Assembly: GCA_013820975.1 (NCBI GenBank)
Contig: JACDHQ010000043.1
Location: 1 to 9,450 of the forward strand
DNA: 9,450 bases
From: Gemmatimonadaceae bacterium
GTDB lineage: Bacteria; Gemmatimonadota; Gemmatimonadetes; Gemmatimonadales; Gemmatimonadaceae
Reading direction: 5' to 3'
The notes below the pieces were generated by a model. It worked only from the letters and a program-made list of their open reading frames with translations. It did not search any database and was not told the origin of the DNA. The translations under genes were made by a program, and so were the position numbers. Shown one piece after another: positions 1 through 7,600 of this stretch (the stretch's first letter is position 1; the number at the start of each line of letters is the position of its first letter).

Positions 1-429
1 CGTCGGCGCTTCCGCCACGCCCGGCGCCGCGACAGGCTGTTCGATGGACTGCTTCGTGATGTAGTGCGTGACGCCAGCGGTGATGGCGACGAGCGCGGCA
101 GCCGCGACCGCGGGATGCGACCACCAGCGGCGCGCGGTGCGAGCCGGCACAGCACCAACGGTGCGACGCCCGGTCGCATGCGTGATCGGAACCACCGGGG
201 CATCGATCCGCCCGGCGATGCCGCTCCAGAGCTCACGCGACGGCACGAGCTCCGGAAGCGCACCGGCTTCGCTCGTGATCGCCGCGATCTCCTGCAGCAG
301 CGCAGCGCATGCGCTGCACGCCGCGGCATGCGACTCCATCGCCGCGTACACGTCCGGGGACGCGTCGCGTTCGAGGTAGGCCGCGAGCTGTTCGCTGAAG
401 TCGTCGCAGGTGAATGGCGTCATCGTCAT
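1..429 (-). CDS. Anti-sigma factor with zinc-finger domain and one membrane segment (C-terminus cut off)
   Basis: The first 143 residues are visible; the gene leaves the window at base 1. It opens with a short anti-sigma zinc-finger domain: Cys8, then the signature H34-x3-C38-x2-C41, which is typical of ZAS-type anti-sigma factors that hold an ECF sigma factor inactive at the membrane. A linker of about 60 residues ends in basic residues and WW (R100 R101 W102 W103). One hydrophobic segment follows (about 106-120), so the zinc finger should be cytoplasmic and the missing C-terminal part periplasmic. The ATG at 429-427 overlaps the stop of the upstream sigma gene as ATGA, so the two are translationally coupled and form a cognate pair. 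A second ATG two codons later (423-421) is an alternative start. The family role is well established; the inducing signal cannot be read from this sequence. Confidence 0.88.
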   Translation of the reverse strand, partial: MTMTPFTCDDFSEQLAAYLERDASPDVYAAMESHAAACSACAALLQEIAAITSEAGALPELVPSRELWSGIAGRIDAPVVPITHATGRRTVGAVPARTARRWWSHPAVAAAALVAITAGVTHYITKQSIEQPVAAPGVAEAPT

Positions 430-995
430 CGTGTCAGTGCCTCCCGCAGGAGCATCCGTGCCCGGTGGAGCTGGGCCTTCGTTGCCCCGGTCGTCACGCC
501 GAGCTGCTCGGCGATCTCTTCGTGCTTGTACCCTTCGACATCGTGGAGCGTGAACACCCGCCTCGCTCCTGGCGGCAGCTGCGCGATCGCTGCATCGAGA
601 TCCATTCGATCACCCGGCGCGTGTGGCATCGCCGTCAGCCGCCCGGCGGCCTCCCCATCGTCGTCGTCCTCGATCCGTGCGTCGTGCCGTCCGTCCGTCT
701 TCCGGGCATTCAGTACCACGTTCACCGCGAGCCGGTGCAACCAGGTGCTGAAGAGACTCTCCCCCTTGAACAGCGCGAGCTTCTCCCACGCCCGCACGAA
801 CACGTCCTGCGTCAGCTCCTCGGCCCTCATCCGGTCACCGCACATGCGCACGCATAGCGAGTAGACCCGGTTGACGTTCCGCCGGTACAACCGCTCGAAG
901 GCATCCCGATCACCCGACGCGGCAGCTGCCACGTCCGGATCGGACCAGTCGGAGGGTGTAGGGGCGGTCGTGGCTTCTATGAGGGACACTGCCAT
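426..995 (-). CDS. RNA polymerase ECF-type sigma factor (sigma-70 family, RpoE-like)
   Basis: This 189-residue protein has the normal ECF size and contains only regions sigma-2 and sigma-4. Sigma-2 covers about residues 31-99 and includes DAFERLYRRNVNRVY, the core-binding stretch AEELTQDVFVRAWEKL and the -10-recognition stretch STWLHRLAVN. A short acidic linker (EDDDDGE, about 109-115) leads to sigma-4 (about 130-187), with LPPGARRVFTLHDVEGY and the helix-turn-helix HEEIAEQLGVTTGATKAQLHRAR. It should direct RNA polymerase to stress promoters and be restrained by the anti-sigma factor encoded immediately downstream with a 4-bp overlap. The ATG at 995 has no obvious Shine-Dalgarno site, but lies 28 bases beyond the -10 of a good ECF promoter, which supports this start. 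The sigma family is certain. The exact ECF subgroup is not assigned. Confidence 0.95.
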   Translation of the reverse strand: MAVSLIEATTAPTPSDWSDPDVAAAASGDRDAFERLYRRNVNRVYSLCVRMCGDRMRAEELTQDVFVRAWEKLALFKGESLFSTWLHRLAVNVVLNARKTDGRHDARIEDDDDGEAAGRLTAMPHAPGDRMDLDAAIAQLPPGARRVFTLHDVEGYKHEEIAEQLGVTTGATKAQLHRARMLLREALTR

Positions 996-1023
996 GTCGT
1001 CGTGGGCGTCTCGTGCAACGGAT

Positions 1024-1052
1024 GAGACGGCACGACCTCCCGAAAGGTTTGA
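1024..1052 (-). promoter_or_regulatory. Candidate ECF-sigma promoter driving the sigma/anti-sigma operon
   Basis: On the minus strand the sequence shows a -35-like AAACCTTT (core AACC at 1049-1046), exactly 16 bases of spacer, and a -10-like CGTCTC (1029-1024). AAC-containing -35 and CGTC-containing -10 elements with 16-17 bp spacing are typical of ECF promoters. The -10 element lies 28 bases before the sigma start codon, giving a short leader. The simplest reading is autoregulation by the adjacent sigma factor. This rests on pattern matching only. Confidence 0.6.
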
Positions 1053-1066
1053 ACGATGATCACATT

Positions 1067-1080
1067 TGCCCTACGGGGCA
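1067..1080 (-). terminator. Weak hairpin after the HAD phosphatase gene
   Basis: TGCCC-TACG-GGGCA forms a 5-bp stem with a 4-base loop, about 30 bases past the phosphatase stop codon and just upstream of the ECF promoter. No T-run follows on the minus strand, so it is at best a weak terminator. It is the only structure seen in the 116-base gap between the phosphatase and the sigma gene. Confidence 0.2.
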
Positions 1081-1111
1081 GGCGGTGGGGAGATTCCCGC
1101 CCGGCGGACCG

Positions 1112-1771
1112 TCAGGCGACCTGCGCCGTAAGTCCAAGCCTGGGAAGGAGATCGGTGATCCGATCGAGCCACCAGTCCGGCCTGGACGAGGCGATCTGGT
1201 CACGCGAGAACGGTCCCCAGAGCGCTGCAGCGGTGGTCACGCCCGCCGCCCGGCCCGAATTCATGTCGTGCGGCGAGTCGCCGACGAAGACCGCCTCCGT
1301 GGGCGCCATCCCCAGCCGGGCGAGCGCAGTCTCGACGGGTTCGGGGTGTGGCTTGTGGTTGGTGCACGACTCGAGTCCGACGATGGTATCGAACCGCCCA
1401 GCCAGTCCGAGCAGTTCGAGCCCGCGCCAGGCCATCGGCTCGGCCTTGCTGGTGACGATGCCGAGCGCGAACCCCTCGGCGTGCAGTCGCGCCAGCGTGG
1501 TATCCACCGCCTCATAGGGCTGCACCAGCCGGTCGTGGTTCGCATGCTGGAACTCGCGGTAGCCGGCGATCAGCCGCTCGAGGCGCTCGCCCGAGGCCCC
1601 GAACCGACCGAACATCGCGGTGAGAGGCATGCCGAGGTCGGCAAGCCAATCGGCGTCGGGAGGCACCGGCTCGTCGCAGGTGGTGAACGCGTGACGCGCC
1701 GACTGGACGATGAGGTCCACGGAGTCGATGAGGGTGCCGTCGAGGTCGAAGAGGATTGCCTGAGGTCGCAT
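1112..1771 (-). CDS. HAD-superfamily phosphatase (phosphoglycolate phosphatase / PpaX-like)
   Basis: This 219-residue protein carries all four haloacid-dehalogenase motifs: motif I at 9-13 (DLDGT; nucleophile D9, acid/base D11), motif II Thr at 107 (VTSK), motif III Lys at 140 (NHKPHPEP), and motif IV at 164-169 (GDSPHDM; D165 and D169 bind Mg2+). The helical stretch between motifs I and II (about 18-85) is the small C1-type cap seen in phosphoglycolate phosphatases and the pyrophosphatase PpaX. It should hydrolyse a small phosphate ester or pyrophosphate in the cytoplasm; the substrate cannot be fixed from sequence. I chose the ATG at 1771 because MRPQAILFDLDGT is the normal family N-terminus. 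The frame is open 20 codons further upstream, but that stretch is Gly/Pro/Arg-rich and unlike the family. It is divergent from msrB. Confidence 0.9.
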   Translation of the reverse strand: MRPQAILFDLDGTLIDSVDLIVQSARHAFTTCDEPVPPDADWLADLGMPLTAMFGRFGASGERLERLIAGYREFQHANHDRLVQPYEAVDTTLARLHAEGFALGIVTSKAEPMAWRGLELLGLAGRFDTIVGLESCTNHKPHPEPVETALARLGMAPTEAVFVGDSPHDMNSGRAAGVTTAAALWGPFSRDQIASSRPDWWLDRITDLLPRLGLTAQVA

Positions 1772-1776
1772 ATAAT
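1771..1776 (+). promoter_or_regulatory. Possible -10 box (TATAAT) upstream of msrB
   Basis: A perfect TATAAT stands out in otherwise GC-rich DNA, on the plus strand and pointing toward msrB. It overlaps the start codon of the divergent phosphatase gene by one base. No good TTGACA-like -35 occurs 16-18 bases upstream and there is no extended -10 TG, so the assignment is tentative. If it is real, the msrB leader would be about 85 bases long and include the hairpins at 1809-1851. Confidence 0.3.
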
Positions 1777-1808
1777 GGAATCTGGCATGCGGCGCCCCCC
1801 GCCGGCCA

Positions 1809-1851
1809 GCACCCGGGCCCGGTGCCTGCATTCACCATGGAGCCAGGCACC
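1809..1851 (+). promoter_or_regulatory. Two mutually exclusive hairpins in the msrB leader
   Basis: The segment GGTGCCTG (1821-1828) can pair perfectly with CAGGCACC (1844-1851), giving an 8-bp stem with a 15-base loop that ends five bases before the GAGGAG ribosome site. Its first five bases can pair instead with GCACC (1809-1813), around a GC-rich 7-base loop. The pairings are read directly from the sequence; any regulatory role is inference. Confidence 0.25.
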
Positions 1852-1855
1852 CCAC

Positions 1856-1861
1856 GAGGAG
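1856..1861 (+). promoter_or_regulatory. Ribosome-binding site that decides the msrB start
   Basis: GAGGAG lies five bases before the ATG at 1867 and is the clearest Shine-Dalgarno site in the window. It favours this ATG over the in-frame upstream ATGs at 1837 and 1756, neither of which has such a site. Confidence 0.7.
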
Positions 1862-1866
1862 CAGCG

Positions 1867-2280
1867 ATGGCCGACAGGATCGACAAGTCCGACGCGGAGT
1901 GGGCCCGGATTCTGACCCCCGAGCAGTATCGGATCGTTCGGCAAAAGGGGACGGAGGCGCCGTTCACGGGCGAGTACGTGGACGAGCATGCGAGCGGCAC
2001 CTACAAGTGCGTCGCGTGTGGCGAGCCACTCTTCTCATCCGACGCGAAGTACGACTCACGCTCCGGCTGGCCGAGCTTCTACGAGGCGCTCGATCCGGCG
2101 AAGGTCGAGGAGCACGAGGACACGAACCACGGCATGCGGCGGGTGGAAGTCACGTGCGCGCGCTGCGGTGCGCATCTCGGGCATCTCTTCCCCGACGGAC
2201 CGCAACCGACCGGCATGCGCTACTGCGTCAACTCGGCGTCGCTGGCGCTCGACAAGGAAGACCAGGGCCGAATGCGATGA
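1867..2280 (+). CDS. msrB: Peptide methionine-(R)-S-oxide reductase MsrB
   Basis: This 137-residue enzyme reduces methionine-R-sulfoxide in oxidised proteins back to methionine. The SelR/MsrB domain fills the whole protein. Four structural zinc cysteines form two CxxC pairs (C48/C51 and C97/C100). Other family motifs are GWPSFYEA (67-74), the HLGHLFPDGP block (103-112), and RYCVNSASL, which contains the catalytic Cys120. The position that is usually the resolving cysteine (SGCGWPSF in E. coli) is Ser66 here, in SRSGWPSF, so regeneration must use another cysteine or a direct reductant, as in other one-Cys MsrBs. There is no signal peptide, so it is cytoplasmic. A strong Shine-Dalgarno supports the start at 1867. 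Its last 53 bases overlap, tail to tail, the end of the helicase gene on the other strand. Confidence 0.95.
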   Translation: MADRIDKSDAEWARILTPEQYRIVRQKGTEAPFTGEYVDEHASGTYKCVACGEPLFSSDAKYDSRSGWPSFYEALDPAKVEEHEDTNHGMRRVEVTCARCGAHLGHLFPDGPQPTGMRYCVNSASLALDKEDQGRMR

Positions 2281-4684
2281 TCGCGCGGAGCTGGTAGCCG
2301 GGCGTCGCGTGGGGGGGACCAGGGTCGAGCGCCGCGACGGCTGCCAGCCATGTGTGATCATCGGGGATGGTGCGCATCAGGTCGTGAAGCCGGTGCTCCA
2401 TCCCTGCCGTCAGTCGCCCGCTCACCACGCGCCGCGCCGATTCGGCGAGTGCTGCCATTCGCGGACGGTCGTGCGCCGCCGCAAGTGACAGCGTGCGATG
2501 GACACGTGCGAGCACGGATGCCGCAGCACCGCGTTTCGGGGGCAGCCGGAGATCGTCCGAGAGTGCGGATCCCACCGGGTCGATCATGGCTGCTGCGCCA
2601 CACGCGGCTGCATGTCGGAGTGCGTCGCATGCGGCGGCCTGGATCGCTGCATGACCCCGGATCCCACAGGGAACGCTGTCGCCCTCCGCGTAGCTGCACG
2701 CCTGCGCGAGCAGCGAGGGATCGCTGCCGACGCGGTCGCCGACTGAGGCGATCAATGCATCCTGCTGGTTGATGGTGGCCACAGCGAGCCATCCAGCAAC
2801 TGGCGCCTCGACCATCGTGGCGGGCACCTGCTGCGACGGCAGCCCATCATTGATGGCAGGAACACCGCGTTCGATCGCACTTGCATCAGTCGGGTCTCCT
2901 CGCCCATCGCCGAGTTCTCTGCACCCCCGCCAACGCGCGATACGATCAACGACCGACGAACGTCGTTCCGACCGTGAAAGCGACGGCATCACGAATCCAC
3001 GTTCCGGCGAGGCGTGCTCCTCGTGCGCGTGCGCGCGAGTCGCGCCGGCCAACGGAGGAAGCACCGATGCGCTGCGCCCGACTGCGCTCGATGCGATCTC
3101 GATCTTGTGCCGCAGTCGGCGCTCGAGCGACAGCACCGACTCGGCCGGGGCAGGAGGGCGCATCGCGTACACGGTGATCACGCGGGCCGCCGATCCCAGC
3201 CGGCGTGCGCGGCCCACGCGCTGCTCCATTCGCGACGGGCTCCACGGAAGGTCGAGGTGCACCACGACGGTGGCGTCCCGCAGGTCCACCCCCTCGGCGA
3301 GCAGGTCCGTGGTGACCAGCATCGTAATTTCCTCGATGCGCCTGGACCTCGTCACCCGCTGCCCGTCGGGAGCGAAGCGATCCAGCACGTCCGCTCTCGC
3401 CATCCGGCCTGACGCAACCTCACCTCCGCCGGCGGAGAGGCGGGCGACGCCGGGGAGCGCGCGCAGGTGGCGCCAATAGGCATCGACCGTCGCCGAGTAC
3501 TCACTGAAGCAGACGATTCGCTCTCCGCGGTGCACGGAGCGAAGCCGGCGGAGGGCGTCGGCGCGATCGGCGTCGGGACACGGAGTGTGCGCGAGCGTCG
3601 CCAGGAGCCGCTCGATTGCATCACGGTGCTCGCGAATGGAACTCGCGAGCACAGTGGCGTTCGCGCATGCGGACAGCGGTGTGGCCACGAGCTCCGGAAA
3701 GGCAAGCTGCATCGACTCATCAGCCACGTGCCACGCGCGCAGCTCGGCGGCGGTCGGCATGTGACCGGCCGCGAGCGAATCGCCGATCGCCAGCGAGGTA
3801 GCGAGCCGCCGCTTCAGCGCCGCCGTCAGGGCAGCGCGGCTGGAGGACCACTGCCTGACGAGGCCGAGGAGCAGGAGCGCACCGCCGTCGCCGCCGTCGG
3901 CCGGGGGCACTGCGGGCGGCAGGCGCTGGAGCGCGCCGAGGCATGCCGAATCGTCGGCGACCTCGATCCAGCGTGGCTCGGCCACCGCGGGCAGTATCGC
4001 GCCCGGCACCGTAGCAGCAGTGCGGCGGACGATGAGCGGCGCAAGCTCGGCGTCGGACATCGTGGAAGCGCGCGCGCCGAGGAAGAGTGCGACGAGGGAG
4101 CGCAGCTCGTCGAGCCGGTTGGGTACCGGTGTCGCCGTCAGGAGCAGCGTATGGGCGCTGCCGGTCAGGGCGGCGATGCGGGGATACCGGCGCGCCGTGA
4201 CGGAGCGCGCGTGATGTGCCTCGTCGAGTATCACGATCGCTGGCGGCATCGCCGGCTGCCCCACCGGCCTGGCGATCGGCTGCGCCACACGCCGGCGCGA
4301 CGGCTGCTGCAGGAGCTGCCCTGTCGATCGTGTGACCGGCGGGCCGCGGCTCAGGGCCTCGTAGCTCATCATGTCGGCCTCCATCTGCGCCCGGCCGATC
4401 GCGCCGCGCCACATCGCCATGAGCCCCGCAGGCGCGATCACCAGCACGCGTTCGTATGCGCGTGCGACCGCAAGCGCGACGAAGGTCTTTCCGAGGCCGA
4501 CATCGTCCGCGAGGAGCGCGCCGCCGTAGTTCGTCAGCATCGAAGCAACCCGGCGCGCAGCGGCCACCTGATGCTCGGCGAGGATGATGTCGCCGAGGCG
4601 GGCATCGACATCAGTCGGCAGCAGATGGGCTGCGATCGCGGCCCGCGCCTCCTCCGGCGTCACCAGGACGAGTCGGGATTCCAT
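2228..4684 (-). CDS. SNF2-like superfamily 2 DNA helicase/translocase partnered with the methyltransferase
   Basis: This 818-residue protein has the full two-lobe SF2 core. Walker A is ADDVGLGKT (59-67), the SNF2/RapA style. Motif Ia is VLVIAPAGL, motif II is the DEAH box (154-157), and motif III is LLTATP (181-186). The second lobe starts near ERIVCFSEYS (388-397), with motif V TTDLLAEGVDLRDA (458-471) and motif VI QRVGRARRLG (488-497). An Arg/Gln/Pro-rich linker (about 124-148) precedes the DEAH box. Residues after about 540 match no domain I recognise, and no nuclease motif is evident. It should translocate along DNA using ATP. The ATG at 4684 gives a 25-base overlap with the methyltransferase gene; a GTG at 4663, overlapping the methyltransferase stop as GTGA, is an equally plausible coupled start. 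Similar helicases (e.g. DrmD) accompany methyltransferases in DISARM. Confidence 0.87.
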   Translation of the reverse strand: MESRLVLVTPEEARAAIAAHLLPTDVDARLGDIILAEHQVAAARRVASMLTNYGGALLADDVGLGKTFVALAVARAYERVLVIAPAGLMAMWRGAIGRAQMEADMMSYEALSRGPPVTRSTGQLLQQPSRRRVAQPIARPVGQPAMPPAIVILDEAHHARSVTARRYPRIAALTGSAHTLLLTATPVPNRLDELRSLVALFLGARASTMSDAELAPLIVRRTAATVPGAILPAVAEPRWIEVADDSACLGALQRLPPAVPPADGGDGGALLLLGLVRQWSSSRAALTAALKRRLATSLAIGDSLAAGHMPTAAELRAWHVADESMQLAFPELVATPLSACANATVLASSIREHRDAIERLLATLAHTPCPDADRADALRRLRSVHRGERIVCFSEYSATVDAYWRHLRALPGVARLSAGGGEVASGRMARADVLDRFAPDGQRVTRSRRIEEITMLVTTDLLAEGVDLRDATVVVHLDLPWSPSRMEQRVGRARRLGSAARVITVYAMRPPAPAESVLSLERRLRHKIEIASSAVGRSASVLPPLAGATRAHAHEEHASPERGFVMPSLSRSERRSSVVDRIARWRGCRELGDGRGDPTDASAIERGVPAINDGLPSQQVPATMVEAPVAGWLAVATINQQDALIASVGDRVGSDPSLLAQACSYAEGDSVPCGIRGHAAIQAAACDALRHAAACGAAAMIDPVGSALSDDLRLPPKRGAAASVLARVHRTLSLAAAHDRPRMAALAESARRVVSGRLTAGMEHRLHDLMRTIPDDHTWLAAVAALDPGPPHATPGYQLRAIIAFGPGLPCRAPATPS

Positions 4685-7600
4685 TCGAAGAGCGGTGCGA
4701 CACGTCGCCGCGTGAGGCCGTAGGCATCGAGGGTGGCCTCGAGCACGTCGGCCGGGGACGGCGCGTCTGCAGCATCGTGGGCCGCCTGGGCGCGCACCGC
4801 AAGCGGCGCGAGGATCTCGCGTGCACGTCCCCAGTCGGCAGGAACGGGAAAGAGCGCCGCCGTCCACGCGAACATGCGGCGATACCCGCCGCGCGCCGGC
4901 TCAGCGAGGCATCGCAGCCACGCGGCGGCGAGTGGCGAGTTGAACAGCGCGGTAAAGGCCTGCGCGTCGAGCAGCGTGGGGCTCTGCAGCACATAGCAGG
5001 TATTGATCGGGATGGAGGGGTCACCCGGGGCGAGCCAAGCGGCGCGCGGGCTCCGTGTCATGTCCGCCCAGACGACTCTCGCCCGTCGGGCGTCCGCGCC
5101 TTCGGTGCGGTGCAGCGACCACCACGGGCCGCGCCCACGCACGTCGCTACGAGCCGAGAGTCGGCTGCGGTGCGGCGAGAGCCACCTGGACGCATGCTCG
5201 GGAAGCGTCCTCAGTGGGCCACCGCAGTCGTGGGTCCAGACGATCTGCTCGTCCGCCGCCGCAATCCGCCACGGGCGAACGTGCTCCCCGCGGATCACCG
5301 GGCGCAGCAGCGATGCCTCGACGCACCCTTCGCGACCTTTGCCATCCTGAATCGATGACACTCCGGGGGGTCTACCGTGCTGCCCGGGGGACGATCCAGG
5401 CCGCACGATGAACGCCTCGTTGAGTCCACACTTCACCCCCATGATCGGGCGGCTGAAGCCCGCCGTGGACATCGGGCTGCCCATTGCACGAACGCGGTCG
5501 AAGGCCGCCCGGACCGCCGGAGGGACGAGCAACCAGGGGCTGCCGGGAGAGTCGTCGAACGCCAGTCGTGACGTCGGCGCCCGCCATTGCGCCACGTTGG
5601 CGCCTCGATGCACCGCGACGCTCGTGTACCCGGTTGCCCTGCGCCCGCTGCGTGACGGCATCGGCATCCGCTCGGCGACGATGATCGAGGGGTACGTCAC
5701 CGCATCGAACAGGTCGGGCGCGTCGGTGCAGTCCTCGACGGCGTGGATGCGGGTGTCGCTTGCCAGCAGCTGACGAATCCCGCCGCCAGCGAGCGCCGTC
5801 CACAGCTTCGCCGGAACGAGCAGCGCAAGCATCCCGCGGGGGCGGAGCAGGCGGATCGCGCGTTCGACGAACAGCGCGGCAAGGTCCGCCTGGCCGGCGA
5901 ACCCGGCGCCCGCCCCGCCCGCGGTTGCTCCCGCCGTCCAGGCGGCAGCTCGCAACGACGTGAAGCGATCGCGCAGCGCCGCACGGTCGGCAGCCGGGAT
6001 CCGGTGGAGCCGCACCCAGGGCGGGTTGCCGATCACCGCCCCGAATCCGCCGGCCGCAAGCACATCCGCGAAGTGCGCATCATACCTGAATGGGAGCGCG
6101 CCGCCGTCGAGCAGGCGCCGGCGGTCACGCCGCAGCACGGCAGCACGGTCGCGCAGCGATGCGGCGTCGCGATCGAGTGCCGAGTCGGTGCTGCGGCGCC
6201 CGAACAGGTCGCGGCTCCGCCGTGCCGCCAGCACGTCGCGCCGGCGCGCCTGCACATGGTCGAGCTCCCGGTCGATCGACGTGATCGCGAGGACACGCTC
6301 GGCGGTGTCCAGCGCAGTGGCGGCGCGCTGCTTTCGCATGCCAGAGGCACGTGCGTATCGCATCCGCAGCGCAGCGAAGCGCTCGGCCTCGCGTGTGGGT
6401 GCGGCGGACACCCCGGGCATCGCGTCGCGATGGAGCGGCGCCAGCGCGTCGCCCACGCGAATGTTGCGATCGAGGTTCGGCAGCGGCAGCACGCGCGCCG
6501 GATCAGTCTCGTCACATTCCACGGCGACGGCGAGCCACAGCCGCAGCTCGCACAGCCAGACCGCCGTCGGGTCACGGTCGATCCCGAAGATGGAGTTCGC
6601 CAGCAGGTCACGGCGGATCGCATCGGCAGGGCGGACGTCGCCGGCCAGGCGGTGCCACCCGGCAAGCCGCTCGAGCGCATGCACGAGGAAAGCGCCGGAT
6701 CCACAGGCGGGGTCAAGTACCGTCAGGCGGGAGAGTGCATCGCGAGCAACCGGCTGCAGCGCGCCCGGCACCCCCAGGCCGGTTCGCAGCGCTTCCACAA
6801 CCGCCGTGGATCCAGGGGGAAGCAGCGAACCCGCGGCGCGCAGCAACCCCTCATCCGCAACGCGCGCCACGAACGTGGACGGCGTGTAGAACGTTCCCGA
6901 TGCGCGCCGTTCATGGCTTGCCATCAGCGATTCGAAGGCCCGGCCCAGCATCTCGGGGTCCACGGCCGCACCGGCGACCGTCGAATGGCGCTCGCTGGCG
7001 GTGAATCGGTATGCGCCCAGGACGTCACGGAGGAATGTCCCGATCGTGGCGTCGCCAAGTTCCGGGGCATTCGTTCCGCGCTCCACTCGAACGGGAGCGA
7101 AGAGGCCCCCATTGAGGAATGGCACCCGACCGAACGCCCGCGCCGTCGGCGCGCGATCGCGGACGGGTGTATTGAGCGTGCCGAAGAAGAGCGGACGGAG
7201 GACGCGCCGATGCACACCTCCCCGGCCAACGACACAATCGTCATAGACGCGCTGCAGGAATGCGCGGTCGTTGTCGAGCCACCCCTTTGCCTGGAGAAAA
7301 GCGAGAAAGAGCAGCCGCGAGCTGCAGAGCAAGGCGACCTCCGATCGATCGGTGGCCCGGCCCCCCCGCGCCTCCGACGCGAGCGCATGCACCTGACGTT
7401 CGAGGGTCCGGTAGAAGCGGCGATTGAGCGCCTCCCGGCCGAGCAGCTCCGCCCATCGCGAATGGATGGCGAGGTCGAGCCCCGTGCCGGATGGCGTCGC
7501 TGCGAGGAGGCAGAGCGCCTCGGCATCGGCGTCCACGACACTCTCGCGGCCCGCCACCAGCGTCGACACCATGTCGGATCCGACGCCGGGGACGGCGATG

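Noticed and set aside
64..864. Plus-strand open frame opposite the sigma/anti-sigma genes
   Set aside because: Arg/Ser-rich with no domain. The minus strand carries an ECF sigma factor and its zinc-finger partner with the expected ATGA overlap.
1060..1111. GC-rich inverted sequence near 1081-1105 as a strong terminator
   Set aside because: The arms pair only with mismatches and there is no T-run on either strand.
3467..4723. Plus-strand open frame of 418 codons opposite the helicase
   Set aside because: No recognisable motif and biased composition; the helicase motifs on the minus strand account for this DNA.
4685..4867. Longer helicase N-terminus starting at 4867
   Set aside because: The extra 61 residues are Arg/Cys/Pro-rich, lie entirely inside the methyltransferase reading frame and look like shadow sequence. 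The family-like sequence begins at about 4684.
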